Shown: positions 37,970 to 48,734 of the stretch, one piece after another | Layout: each line of letters opens with the position of its first letter | Position numbering within the stretch: position 1 is the stretch's first letter | Source of the DNA: Chlorobiaceae bacterium | Lineage (GTDB): Bacteria > Bacteroidota > Chlorobiia > Chlorobiales > Chlorobiaceae | Assembly (NCBI GenBank): GCA_012972825.1 | Contig: JABDHL010000022.1 | Location: 62,001-126,000 of the forward strand | DNA: 64,000 nt | Direction of reading: 5' to 3' | Notes under the pieces: generated by a model | What the model saw: the letters and a program-made list of their open reading frames with translations, nothing else | The model's database searches: none | Told to the model about the DNA's origin: nothing | Translations under genes and position numbers: made by a program

Positions 37970-39415
37970 ATGCATTCCATGCAACAGTTGTCTGAAGAGC
38001 CGGGTACTGCCTTCGATCTGGCCGTCATCGGTTCCGGTCCCGGAGGTTATGAAGCTGCTGTCAGGGCGGCAAAAGCGGGAATGAAGGTTTGTCTTGTCGA
38101 AAAAGGGGCATTGGGCGGTGTGTGCATCAATTGGGGATGTATTCCAACAAAGGCACTGTTGCGGAGTGCGGAGGTGTTTGATCTTATTAAGAAAGCGGAC
38201 TTTTTCGGTCTCAAGGTGCAGCCGGGAACTATCGATCTGGCAGAAGCCGTTAAACGCAGTCGCAATGTTGCACTGAAAATGTCTAAAGGGGTCGCCTTCA
38301 TGCTTCGCCGGGCAGGCGTTGATGTCAGGCAGGGTGAAGCGGTGTTCAGCACGCCGCACGATCTGGATATTTTTCGTGATGGCGTTCGTGTTGATAGTGT
38401 CAGTGCCCGTCATATTATAATCGCATCTGGAGCCCATCCGAGATCGATGCCGGGTCTTGAGCCGGACGGAAACCGAATAATAACGAGCAGGGAAGCGCTT
38501 GCCCTGAAGTCAGTTCCGACGTCGATGATTGTTGTCGGTGGCGGTGCTGTCGGCGTTGAAATGGCCTGGTTTTATGCTATGGCAGGAACTTCGGTGACCT
38601 TGGTGGAAATGATGCCCCGTTTACTGCCGCTTGAAGACGAAGAGATAGCTGAAGTTCTTAAACGCTCCCTTCAGAAAGCTGGCATCACCGTTGCAACTGG
38701 AGCGAAACTGGAGCGCGTCACCGTAGAAGGGGATAGGGTAAGCGCTCATCTTATCGTTGAAGGAAATGACTCCCGACTGCTCATTGCCGACTATCTTCTT
38801 GTTGCAGTCGGAGTAAGTGGCAACTGCAGTGGACTTGGTCTTGAACATGCCGGTGTTGAGAGTTCCCGGGGTTTTATTGCGACAGACAGTCTATGCAGAA
38901 CCTCAGCCGGTCATATTTTTGCCATTGGTGATGTTCGTGGAGGTATGCTCCTTGCTCACAAAGCTTCAGCTGAAGCCGCGATTGCTGTCAAGACCATATC
39001 GGGCGCTCCATCCCGTCCGCTTGATGATTCCATGATTCCCCGATGTGTTTATGCCGAACCTTCTGTTGCAAGTATCGGGCTGAGCGAAAAGCAGGCAGAA
39101 GATGGTGGCTATACGGTTCATGTTGGCCGTGCTATGTTTGCCTCTTCAGGCAAGGCAAATGCTTACGGACATCTTGAGGGTCTGGTAAAGCTGGTTTTCA
39201 GTGCTGCAGATGGCCGGTTGCTTGGAGCTCATGTTGCAGGACACGGAGCGGTCGAGCTTATCGGGGAGCTGACGCTTGCACGCTATCTTGCTGTGACCGC
39301 CGACATGCTTGCCGGTACAATGCACGCGCACCCGACCCTTTCTGAAACAATAAAAGAGGCTGCCGAAAATGCTCTTCATGACAAGGCTTCCAACCTGGCA
39401 AAAAAACCTCTCTAA
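37970..39415 (+). CDS. lpdA: Dihydrolipoamide dehydrogenase
   Basis: A 481-residue FAD-dependent disulfide oxidoreductase. The N-terminal dinucleotide fold is GSGPGGYEAAVRAA, the redox disulfide is in GGVCINWGCIPTKALL (a variant of the usual CLNVGC), the NAD fold is VVGGGAVGVEMA, and the C-terminal catalytic base lies in AHPTLSETIKEA. It is the E3 component of 2-oxoacid dehydrogenase or glycine cleavage complexes. ATGs at 37970 and 37979 are both plausible. Confidence 0.9.
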   Translation: MHSMQQLSEEPGTAFDLAVIGSGPGGYEAAVRAAKAGMKVCLVEKGALGGVCINWGCIPTKALLRSAEVFDLIKKADFFGLKVQPGTIDLAEAVKRSRNVALKMSKGVAFMLRRAGVDVRQGEAVFSTPHDLDIFRDGVRVDSVSARHIIIASGAHPRSMPGLEPDGNRIITSREALALKSVPTSMIVVGGGAVGVEMAWFYAMAGTSVTLVEMMPRLLPLEDEEIAEVLKRSLQKAGITVATGAKLERVTVEGDRVSAHLIVEGNDSRLLIADYLLVAVGVSGNCSGLGLEHAGVESSRGFIATDSLCRTSAGHIFAIGDVRGGMLLAHKASAEAAIAVKTISGAPSRPLDDSMIPRCVYAEPSVASIGLSEKQAEDGGYTVHVGRAMFASSGKANAYGHLEGLVKLVFSAADGRLLGAHVAGHGAVELIGELTLARYLAVTADMLAGTMHAHPTLSETIKEAAENALHDKASNLAKKPL

Positions 39416-39566
39416 CTTCTTGGTCAGTTTTGGAAAACCATTTTCTATTGTCTTTCTAAAAGCATAAATTCAATGTCTATTATTGAAAATCTTTAAAACA
39501 GTAAGCCTTTTTCGGTGAATGATTTTCAAGGTTCACGGGGTGAAGGTATCAACCAAACGATCAATT

Positions 39567-40742
39567 ATGACTCAGACTGAAACAGCTGCAAAAAAAACTG
39601 CTGCAAAGAAAACCAGTGCGGTAAAGGCAAAGGCGGATGCAACGGTTACGACACCCCCGGAACCCATAAAAACAGTAAAGCCTGCTGCTAAAAAGAAGTC
39701 AGGTCTTGCTTTTCCATTTACAGCAATTGTAGGTCAGGAGGAAATGAAGCTAAGTCTGATCCTCAATATCATTGATCCGAGGATTGGCGGAGTGCTGGTC
39801 ATGGGTCACAGGGGTACAGGAAAAAGTACAACTGTCAGAGCACTTGCCGAAGTGCTTCCTTTGATCGACAGGGTGGAAGGCGATACCTATAACCGTACTC
39901 TTGAACAGTATCTCGAAGCTGAAGACGGCAAAAAAGGATCCAAGGCGCTCGATCCGAATGCAATAAAGATAGAGAAAATTCCTGTTCCGGTTGTTGACCT
40001 GCCGCTTGGCGCTACTGAAGACCGTGTTTGCGGAACCATCGATATCGAACAGGCGCTTACCAGCGGTGTAAAAGCATTTGAGCCGGGTCTTCTTGCCCAG
40101 GCAAACCGCGGTTTCCTCTATATTGACGAGGTTAACCTGCTTGACGACCATCTTGTTGACGTTCTTCTCGACGTTGCCGCAAGCGGTAAAAACGTTGTTG
40201 AACGCGAAGGTATCAGTATCCGCCACCCGGCCCGTTTCGTCCTTGTCGGCTCCGGAAACCCAGAGGAGGGAGAGCTTCGTCCTCAGCTTCTCGACCGTTT
40301 CGGTCTGCATGCGCGTATCATCACTATTCTCGATATCGCAAAAAGAGTTGACATCGTCAAGCGCCGCCGTGAGTTCGATGATGATCCTGATGCCTTTATG
40401 AAAAAGTATAACCGCGAACAGCTTAAGCTTCAGAAAAAGATCCAGCAGGCAAAAGATCTCCTTCCCGAAGTTACCATGACCGATGCTGTCCTTACCGATA
40501 TAGCAAAACTCTGCATGAATCTTGGTATTGATGGTCATCGTGGTGAACTCACCATAACCCGAACCGCTTATGCACACGCCGCTTTCCGCGGTGAGAAGGT
40601 TGTGACCATGAAGCATGTCAAAGAGATTGCAGGTCTCTGCCTGCGTCACCGTCTGCGCAAGGATCCCCTTGAAACACTCGATGCCGGGGAGAAAATTGAT
40701 CGTGAACTCGCTAAAGTCCTCGGAGAAGCAGAAGCAGTATAA
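39567..40742 (+). CDS. bchI: Magnesium chelatase subunit I
   Basis: A 391-residue AAA+ ATPase that drives Mg2+ insertion into protoporphyrin IX for bacteriochlorophyll. Walker A is GHRGTGKST, Walker B FLYIDEVNLLDDHLVD, and GSGNPEEGELRPQLLDRFG is the BchI/ChlI hallmark. The N-terminal 45 residues are a Lys/Ala-rich extension (AAKKTAAKKTSAVKAKAD). The frame opens at 39519, but the ATG at 39567 is the likely start. Its TAA overlaps the bchD ATG by one base. Confidence 0.96.
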   Translation: MTQTETAAKKTAAKKTSAVKAKADATVTTPPEPIKTVKPAAKKKSGLAFPFTAIVGQEEMKLSLILNIIDPRIGGVLVMGHRGTGKSTTVRALAEVLPLIDRVEGDTYNRTLEQYLEAEDGKKGSKALDPNAIKIEKIPVPVVDLPLGATEDRVCGTIDIEQALTSGVKAFEPGLLAQANRGFLYIDEVNLLDDHLVDVLLDVAASGKNVVEREGISIRHPARFVLVGSGNPEEGELRPQLLDRFGLHARIITILDIAKRVDIVKRRREFDDDPDAFMKKYNREQLKLQKKIQQAKDLLPEVTMTDAVLTDIAKLCMNLGIDGHRGELTITRTAYAHAAFRGEKVVTMKHVKEIAGLCLRHRLRKDPLETLDAGEKIDRELAKVLGEAEAV

Positions 40743-42598
40743 TGATAGCCTTTACCGATATTGTTGGAATGGATCTGGCCAAGCAGGCACTCATGCTGCT
40801 GGCCGTTGATTCTGAACTTGGCGGAGTGGTTATTCCTTCGGCCGTAGGGTCGGGAAAATCGACGATTGCCAGGGCCTTTGCCGATATTCTTCCCAAAGGC
40901 ACCCCTTTTGTAGAACTTCCCCTGAATGTTACCGAAGATCGATTGATCGGTGGTGTTGATCTGGAGGCAACCCTTGCTACCGGCGTTCGCGTTGTTCAGC
41001 ACGGTGTGCTCTCTAAGGCGCATGGAGGTGTTCTCTACGTTGACTCTATCAGTCTGCTCGACAGCTCAGCGGTATCGCATATCATGGATGCCATTTCACG
41101 CGGCGAGGTTCTTGTCGAGCGTGAAGGCCTCAGTGAGGTGCATCCCGCCAAGTTCATGCTGGTGGGCACCTATGATCCAACCGATGGCGAGGTTCGCATG
41201 GGACTGCTCGACAGGATAGGCATTATTGTTCCCTTTACCGCCCAGAACGATTACAGGGCACGCAAGAAAATTGTCAACATGGTACTCGGCACAAGGGATG
41301 CTGAGGATACCCGTGACGAGCTGAACATGCTTTCAGGTCTTATCCAGGCCGCCCGTGAGCAGTTGGCGCACGTATCAATCACGAACGAACAGATGCAGGC
41401 GCTTATACAGACAGCCATCAGTCTTGGCGTCGAGGGTAACCGCGTCGATATTTTTACTGTCCGTGCCGCATTAGCCAGTGCTGCACTTGCTCAACGCAGC
41501 GATGTTGAGGAAGAGGATATGAAACTTGCCATCAAACTGGTGCTTATTCCCCGCGCTACCCGCATGCCTGACAGGGAAGCTGCTTCGGACGATATGCCGC
41601 CGCAGGAAGAACCTCCACAGGAGGAAGAGCCCGAAGGTGAGGATGAAGAGGCGCCGGCCGATACTCCGGATGCCGAAGCCGAAGAGGAGCAGAAAGAGAC
41701 TCCCGACATGATCGAGGAGCTGATGATGGATGCCATCGAAATGGAGCTTCCCGATAATATTCTCAACATCTCGCTTGCATCGAAAAAGAAAACCACCACT
41801 GGAAGCCGGGGTGAAGCACTTAACAATTGTCGTGGGCGTTTTGTAAGAGCCCAGCCTGGTGAAATGCGCAACAATAAAGTTGCGCTTATTCCAACTCTTA
41901 TTTCTGCAGCACCGTGGCAGGAATCCCGCAGGCGTGATAAAAAGATGGCTGGCCGTTCGAAAACAGCTCTTCTTATCACGAAAGATGATGTAAAGGTCAA
42001 GCGCTTCCGCGACAAGTCGGGCACGCTCTTTATTTTCATGGTCGATGCTTCAGGTTCCATGGCATTGAATCGGATGCGCCAGGCTAAGGGAGCAGTAGCA
42101 AGCCTTCTGCAGAACGCTTATGTTCATCGCGACCAGGTTGCCCTCATCTCGTTCCGTGGAAAGCAGGCACAGGTTCTCCTGCCGCCCTCGCAGAGCGTTG
42201 ACCGTGCAAAACGTGAACTTGACGTCCTGCCGACCGGAGGGGGAACCCCTCTCGCATCTGCACTCTATCTCGGATGGGAGACCGCCAAGCAGGCGCGTAC
42301 GAAAGGTATTTCCCAGATCATGTTTGTTCTGATCACAGACGGTCGAGGCAATATCGGCCTGCAGGCTACCTTTGATCCGAATGCTGAAAAAATTCCAAAG
42401 GAAGATCTCGATAAGGAGATTGAAGCTCTCTCTCTTTCTATTCAGGCCGATGGCGTTGCTTCTATCGTCATCGATACCCAGATGAACTATCTTTCGAGAG
42501 GTGAAGCACCAAAACTTGCCCAGAAACTTGGCGGGAGGTACTTCTACCTGCCGAACGCAAAGGCTGAACAGATTGTGGAAGCAGCATTGAGTTTTTAA
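40742..42598 (+). CDS. bchD: Magnesium chelatase subunit D
   Basis: A 618-residue protein. The N-terminal AAA+-like domain has a GSGKST P-loop. An acidic, proline-rich linker (about residues 275-325) connects to a C-terminal von Willebrand A domain with the MIDAS motif DASGS near residue 435 and LPTGGGTPLASALYLG. BchD forms the double ring with BchI and docks onto the H subunit. The start overlaps the bchI stop (TAATG), implying coupled translation. Confidence 0.96.
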   Translation: MIAFTDIVGMDLAKQALMLLAVDSELGGVVIPSAVGSGKSTIARAFADILPKGTPFVELPLNVTEDRLIGGVDLEATLATGVRVVQHGVLSKAHGGVLYVDSISLLDSSAVSHIMDAISRGEVLVEREGLSEVHPAKFMLVGTYDPTDGEVRMGLLDRIGIIVPFTAQNDYRARKKIVNMVLGTRDAEDTRDELNMLSGLIQAAREQLAHVSITNEQMQALIQTAISLGVEGNRVDIFTVRAALASAALAQRSDVEEEDMKLAIKLVLIPRATRMPDREAASDDMPPQEEPPQEEEPEGEDEEAPADTPDAEAEEEQKETPDMIEELMMDAIEMELPDNILNISLASKKKTTTGSRGEALNNCRGRFVRAQPGEMRNNKVALIPTLISAAPWQESRRRDKKMAGRSKTALLITKDDVKVKRFRDKSGTLFIFMVDASGSMALNRMRQAKGAVASLLQNAYVHRDQVALISFRGKQAQVLLPPSQSVDRAKRELDVLPTGGGTPLASALYLGWETAKQARTKGISQIMFVLITDGRGNIGLQATFDPNAEKIPKEDLDKEIEALSLSIQADGVASIVIDTQMNYLSRGEAPKLAQKLGGRYFYLPNAKAEQIVEAALSF

Positions 42599-42606
42599 TG
42601 GTTAAA

Positions 42607-42637
42607 GACCTTTCCGGCACTTTTCGCAGGAAAGGTC
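42607..42637 (+). promoter_or_regulatory. Hairpin between bchD and the bchH-family gene
   Basis: GACCTTTCC (42607-42615) pairs with GGAAAGGTC (42629-42637) around a 13-base loop, nine bases after the bchD stop. No T-run follows, so it may act as an mRNA processing or attenuation element between bchD and the chelatase H gene rather than as a terminator. Confidence 0.5.
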
Positions 42638-42730
42638 AATTGCGGAATTATTTCTCTTCTTTTTACATTAGATGGATATTAACGTTTTTAATAAAAGTTA
42701 ACCTCTATTTCCTACCTACTTGTTACCATC

Positions 42731-45700
42731 ATGTCTAATCGCCGTAAAATTGTTGCTATTGTTGGACTTGAGCAGTATAACGCCGGTCTCTGGAAAAAAA
42801 TAAAAGGCCTTCTTTCGAGCGAAGCTGACCTGACACAGTTGAGTGACGTTGATCTTGAAAAACAGAATCCTGAAGCTGCCGCTGCAATTCATGATGCCGA
42901 CTGTGTGTTCATGAGTATGATCAATTTCAAGGAACAGATCGACTGGTTCAAACTGCAGCTCGAACAATCGACCAACGATAAAACACTTTTTGTCTTTGAG
43001 TCAATGCCTGAAGCCATGGCATTAACCAGGGTGGGCAGCTATTCAGTCGGTGATGGAAAGGCGGGGATGCCGGATATGGTGAAAAAAATAGCCAATATGC
43101 TGGTGAAAGGGCGCGATGAAGATGCTCTGTATGGTTACATGAAGCTCATGAAAATCATGCGTACCATCTTGCCGCTTGTTCCAAACAAGGCAAAGGATTT
43201 CAAGAACTGGCTGCTGGTTTATTCCTACTGGATGCAGCCGACTGCGGATAATATTGCCAACATGTTCCGGCTTATTCTGCGTGAATATTTCAATGAGCGC
43301 GTTACTGTAGGGGCAATTGTTGATGTTCCGAATATGGGTCTCTACCATCCTGATGCTCCTGCTTACTTCAAGGATGTCAAGAGTTATAAAAGCTGGCTGA
43401 AAAAACGCGGAATTAATATTGACAAGGGCCAGAAAATTGCCCTTTTGTTTTTCCGTAAACACCTGCTCCAGGAAAAAACCTACATCGACAACACAATCCG
43501 TACGCTTGAGAAGCGTGGGATCCATCTTTTCCCAGCCTTTGTGACCGGTGTTGAAGGTCATGTGCTCGTCCGGGACTGGCTGATCAAGGAAGAGATTGAC
43601 CTGCTTGTGAACATGATGGGCTTTGGACTTGTGGGAGGTCCGGCGGGTTCTACCAAACCCGGAACTGCCGCTGAAGCACGTCACGAAATCATGTCAAAAC
43701 TTGATGTTCCTTACATTGTCGCCCAGCCTCTGCTCACTCAGGGGTTTGAATCCTGGCATGAGCTCGGAGTATCTCCCATGCAGATGACCTTTACCTACGC
43801 CATTCCGGAAATGGACGGAGCAATATCTCCGGTTATTCTCGGAGCACTGCAGGACGGCAAGATAGAGACTGTTCAGGAGCGCCTTGACCGGCTTGCCGGT
43901 CTTGTGTCACAGTGGCTTCGTCTGCGGGCAACAGCCAACCGTGACAAAAAGGTTGCCTTTATTGTTTACGACTATCCTCCCGGCCTCGGCAAGAAGGCAA
44001 GTGCCGCTCTGCTTGATGTTCCCAGAACGCTTTTTGCCGCTTTGCAGAGGCTGAAAAAAGAGGGGTACAATGTCGGCCAGCTTCCTGAAAGTTCCGATGC
44101 TCTTTTTAATGCACTTGATAAAGCAACTGATCATCAGATTCAGCAGAATCGTCCCGATGCCCTGAAAGTCAGTTACGACACTTTCAAGCAGCTCACCTCT
44201 TCAAGGGAGCGTGAACGCATCGAAGATCGCTGGCAGAAATTTCCGGGAGAAATTGTGCCGATTGGAGATCAGGATGTTTTTGTCGGCGGCATACGATTCG
44301 GCAATATCTTTATAGGCGTTCAGCCCCGTATCGGCATGCAGGGTGATCCCATGCGACTTCTGTTCGACAAGGAAAATACGCCTCATCACCAGTATATCGC
44401 TTTCTACCGCTGGATAAGCCGTGAGTTCAAGGCACATGCCATGGTGCATGTCGGAATGCATGGATCGGTCGAGTGGATGCCGGGACTTCAGACCGGCCTT
44501 ACCGGCGACTGCTGGCCGGATGCCCTCCTTGGAGAGGTGCCGCATATCTATATTTATCCGGTCAACAATCCAAGCGAATCGACTATAGCAAAACGACGGG
44601 GGCTCGCCACTATGGTATCTCATGTTGTGCCTCCGCTCTCACGAGCTGGTCTTTACAAGGAACTTCCCGCACTCAAGGATCTGCTCGTTGATTTCCGTGA
44701 AAGATACCTTACAGTCTCATCTGAAAGTTCGGGGGAAGGTTCGGGTATTGAAGAGGCAATTATGCAGAAAGCCGAACTCCTCAATCTGACAGATGATTGT
44801 CCTCGCAGGGAGAGTGAAGGATTCGGGGATTTTGTCAGCAGACTCTACATTTATATTGCAGAGCTTGAGAACCGTCTGATCTCCAATTCACTTCATGTTT
44901 TTGGCGAGGCGAGCCCGCTTGAGTCACAGGTCATCACCATCACCGAAACACTCAAGAACCGTGGAGAAGACGGTAAAACCCTGCCCTATATACTGATGAC
45001 ATCGTCGGGGAAAAACGGTCATTATAACAGTTATGAAGATCTGACCACCCTGTCAAGAAAGGGTGATGAAGAGGCTATCCGTCTTCGCGAGTGGGTTGAA
45101 AACGCATGCCGTAATTTTGTACAGCAGGTGTTTTTTGACCGGAAAAATGTAGCGCTGGTCTTTTCATCGATAACGGGAGGTACAAAGCTTCCTGCTCAGT
45201 ATATGTCCTTCATTGATCAGTTGACCCAGGATGGAGCAAAGCTTCTCTATGCTCTTCGCGACAATACCGGCGAAATGGAATCGCTCATGCGGGTTCTTGA
45301 GGGGCGCTATATTGCGTCCGGTCCCGGAGGCGATCTTGTTCGTGACGGTATCAATGTGCTTCCTTCAGGTCGAAATATCCACTCCATCGATCCATGGAGA
45401 ATACCTTCTGTAATGGCTTTCAAAAGGGGAACGCTCATTGCCGACAGCATTGTCAAAAGGCATCTTGAAGAAAATGACGGGCACTATCCTGAAACCGTTG
45501 CCCAGGTGCTTTGGGGACTCGATACCATTAAAACCAAAGGTGAGGCGGTAGCTGTCGTTATCAGACTGCTCGGCGGGGAGCCCGCCTATGATGCGTTTGG
45601 TAAAATCAGTCACTACAGTCTTGTCCCTCTTGAAAAGCTCGGACGACCTCGTATTGATGTCCTGATGCAGCTCAGTCCGATTTTCCGCGATGCCTTCGGG

Positions 45701-46558
45701 CTGCTCATGGACCAGCTTGACCGGCTGATCAAGGCGGCGGCGACTGCTGATGAGCCGGTAGAGATGAACTATGTTAAAAAACATGTTGACGAAGCTCTTG
45801 CATCGGGAGCGGAGTTCAATAGTGCTACATCCCGTCAGTTTACCCAGGCACCGGGTGCTTACGGTACCTATGTCGATGATATGGTCGAAGACTCTGCATG
45901 GGAAACGGAAAACGATCTCGACGACCTTTTCATCCGCCGCAACAGCAGCGCTTACGGTGGCGGGCGAAAAGGAGAGAAAGAGACCGAAATCCTGCAGAAG
46001 CTGCTCGGATCAGTAGACCGGGTTGTGCACCAGGTCGATTCAACGGAGTTCGGTATTTCTGACATTGATCACTACTTCTCATCGTCCGGTTCCCTGCAGC
46101 TTGCAGCACGACGCCGAAACACGAAGAATGACAATATCAAACTCAACTATGTCGAGTCGTTCACCTCCGACATCAAGGTTGACGATGCAGAAAAATCACT
46201 GCGTATCGAATATCGCTCAAAACTGCTCAATCCGAAGTGGTTTGAAGGAATGCTGAAACACGGCCACAGCGGAGCCGGCGAGATCAGCAACAGGGTTACC
46301 TACATGCTCGGATGGGATGCTGTAACCAAGAGCGTGGATGACTGGGTCTATAAAAAAACGGCCGAGACCTACGCGCTTGATCCCCAAATGAGAGAGCGTC
46401 TTGCAACACTGAACCCGCAGGCAATCAAAAACATTGTAGGCCGTATGCTCGAAGCACACGGCAGAGGCATGTGGAAAGCCGATCAAAACATGATTGATGA
46501 GCTGCAGGAAATCTACGCCGATCTCGAAGACCGACTTGAAGGCCTGGTCGACGAATAA
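42731..46558 (+). CDS. bchH: Magnesium chelatase subunit H (BchH/BchS/BchT family)
   Basis: A 1275-residue catalytic subunit that binds protoporphyrin IX. Recognisable blocks are GPAGSTKPGTAAEARHEI, HVGMHGSVEWMPG and GRNIHSIDPWRIPS in the CobN/BchH family. Green sulfur bacteria carry three H paralogues (BchH, BchS, BchT). In Chlorobaculum tepidum the copy beside bchID is, to my recollection, BchT, so this one is probably BchT by gene order. The sequence alone does not let me decide between the three. It converges with guaB. Confidence 0.92.
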   Translation: MSNRRKIVAIVGLEQYNAGLWKKIKGLLSSEADLTQLSDVDLEKQNPEAAAAIHDADCVFMSMINFKEQIDWFKLQLEQSTNDKTLFVFESMPEAMALTRVGSYSVGDGKAGMPDMVKKIANMLVKGRDEDALYGYMKLMKIMRTILPLVPNKAKDFKNWLLVYSYWMQPTADNIANMFRLILREYFNERVTVGAIVDVPNMGLYHPDAPAYFKDVKSYKSWLKKRGINIDKGQKIALLFFRKHLLQEKTYIDNTIRTLEKRGIHLFPAFVTGVEGHVLVRDWLIKEEIDLLVNMMGFGLVGGPAGSTKPGTAAEARHEIMSKLDVPYIVAQPLLTQGFESWHELGVSPMQMTFTYAIPEMDGAISPVILGALQDGKIETVQERLDRLAGLVSQWLRLRATANRDKKVAFIVYDYPPGLGKKASAALLDVPRTLFAALQRLKKEGYNVGQLPESSDALFNALDKATDHQIQQNRPDALKVSYDTFKQLTSSRERERIEDRWQKFPGEIVPIGDQDVFVGGIRFGNIFIGVQPRIGMQGDPMRLLFDKENTPHHQYIAFYRWISREFKAHAMVHVGMHGSVEWMPGLQTGLTGDCWPDALLGEVPHIYIYPVNNPSESTIAKRRGLATMVSHVVPPLSRAGLYKELPALKDLLVDFRERYLTVSSESSGEGSGIEEAIMQKAELLNLTDDCPRRESEGFGDFVSRLYIYIAELENRLISNSLHVFGEASPLESQVITITETLKNRGEDGKTLPYILMTSSGKNGHYNSYEDLTTLSRKGDEEAIRLREWVENACRNFVQQVFFDRKNVALVFSSITGGTKLPAQYMSFIDQLTQDGAKLLYALRDNTGEMESLMRVLEGRYIASGPGGDLVRDGINVLPSGRNIHSIDPWRIPSVMAFKRGTLIADSIVKRHLEENDGHYPETVAQVLWGLDTIKTKGEAVAVVIRLLGGEPAYDAFGKISHYSLVPLEKLGRPRIDVLMQLSPIFRDAFGLLMDQLDRLIKAAATADEPVEMNYVKKHVDEALASGAEFNSATSRQFTQAPGAYGTYVDDMVEDSAWETENDLDDLFIRRNSSAYGGGRKGEKETEILQKLLGSVDRVVHQVDSTEFGISDIDHYFSSSGSLQLAARRRNTKNDNIKLNYVESFTSDIKVDDAEKSLRIEYRSKLLNPKWFEGMLKHGHSGAGEISNRVTYMLGWDAVTKSVDDWVYKKTAETYALDPQMRERLATLNPQAIKNIVGRMLEAHGRGMWKADQNMIDELQEIYADLEDRLEGLVDE

Positions 46559-46565
46559 TAAGAAG

Positions 46566-46625
46566 TTATAAGTCCTATAGGTCTCATACGACCTATAGGA
46601 CTCATACGACCTATAGGACTTATAA
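46566..46625 (+). repeat. CCTATAGG palindromic repeat between bchH and guaB
   Basis: Arm TTATAAGTCCTATAGGTC (46566-46583) is the exact reverse complement of 46608-46625 (18 bases), and its inner 13 bases also pair with 46590-46602. The unit GACCTATAGGACT is therefore present twice in direct orientation and once inverted, separated by TCATAC or CATAC. Being between convergent genes, it can act as a two-way terminator with two alternative stems. Confidence 0.85.
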
Positions 46626-46634
46626 AAGCCCTCC

Positions 46635-48200
<1,566 letters not shown>

Positions 48201-48262
48201 TCAGGAATAGAATGCTTTTGAAAATCAAAAATAGAGTGTAAATTGCAGACCATTTTATATAT

Positions 48263-48350
48263 GGAGAGGTCGCATAGTTGGTCTAGTGCGCTCGCCTGGA
48301 AAGCGGGTAGGGTGTTAAAGCCCTCGAGGGTTCGAATCCCTCCCTCTCCG
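48263..48350 (+). tRNA. tRNA-Ser (anticodon GGA)
   Basis: A class II tRNA: acceptor GGAGAGG/CCTCTCC, anticodon stem CTCGC/GCGGG with loop CTGGAAA (anticodon GGA), long variable arm GTAGGGTGTTAAAGCCCTC and T-loop GGGTTCGAATCCC. The discriminator is G and CCA is not encoded. It is 88 nt and divergent from guaB. Confidence 0.94.
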
Positions 48351-48384
48351 CCCAAACAAAACAGTGTCATTTCAACCCTCCCTT

Positions 48385-48410
48385 GTCATCCCGACCAACG
48401 GGAGGGATCT
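48385..48410 (+). repeat. Dispersed GTCATCCCGACC repeat, copy 3
   Basis: GTCATCCCGACC followed by AACGGGAGGGATCT, differing from the copy at 28054 by one base. Confidence 0.8.
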
Positions 48411-48483
48411 ATTTGGACTGTCACTCTCTGACTCATATCCCTCAGCACCCGGCACTCCAATCTCAGCACTGTCTCTTGCCTCC

Positions 48484-48534
48484 CTGCCCACCGCCCACCA
48501 CCGACTGCCCACCGCCGACTGCAAACTGCCAACT
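48484..48534 (+). repeat. Degenerate C-rich tandem array
   Basis: About seven imperfect units of the type CTGCCCACCGC, CCACCACCGA, CTGCAAACTG, with 7-10 base periodicity. On the minus strand it reads as GGCAGT/GGTGGGC-type G-rich repeats, a pattern that recurs in many bacterial intergenic regions. Confidence 0.6.
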
Positions 48535-48543
48535 CTGCTCTCA

Positions 48544-48571
48544 GTCATTTCGAACTGAAAGTGAGAAATCT
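48544..48571 (+). repeat. GTCATTTCGAA-type dispersed repeat
   Basis: GTCATTTCGAACTGAAAG then TGAGAAATCT: the ends GTCATTTC and GAAATCT mirror the GTCATCCC/GGGATCT ends of the other dispersed element, suggesting a related family. Confidence 0.5.
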
Positions 48572-48734
48572 CTCTTTTCATCCACCGCTAAAAAGCATAA
48601 GTGGACTTGCAAAAAAAAGTGGACACCTTAAGAAGCCATTACCCCTTCCCTGAAAACTGGACAGTTTTAAAATCAATTTTCCAGGGAGTTGCGTCAATCC
48701 CTGACGCGGCTACAATTCTTGGGTTAAGGTCATA

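Larger units (their letters stand above)
48351..48734. other. Gene-free interval with repeats
   Basis: 384 bases between tRNA-Ser and the SDR gene. It holds a copy of the dispersed repeat, a degenerate C-rich tandem array, a GTCATTTCGAA-type repeat and, at 48600-48700, a stretch with GTGGACTTGC ... GTGGACACCTTAAG and the palindrome AAAACTGGACAGTTTT that looks like the end of a decayed insertion sequence. I see no credible gene. Confidence 0.6.
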
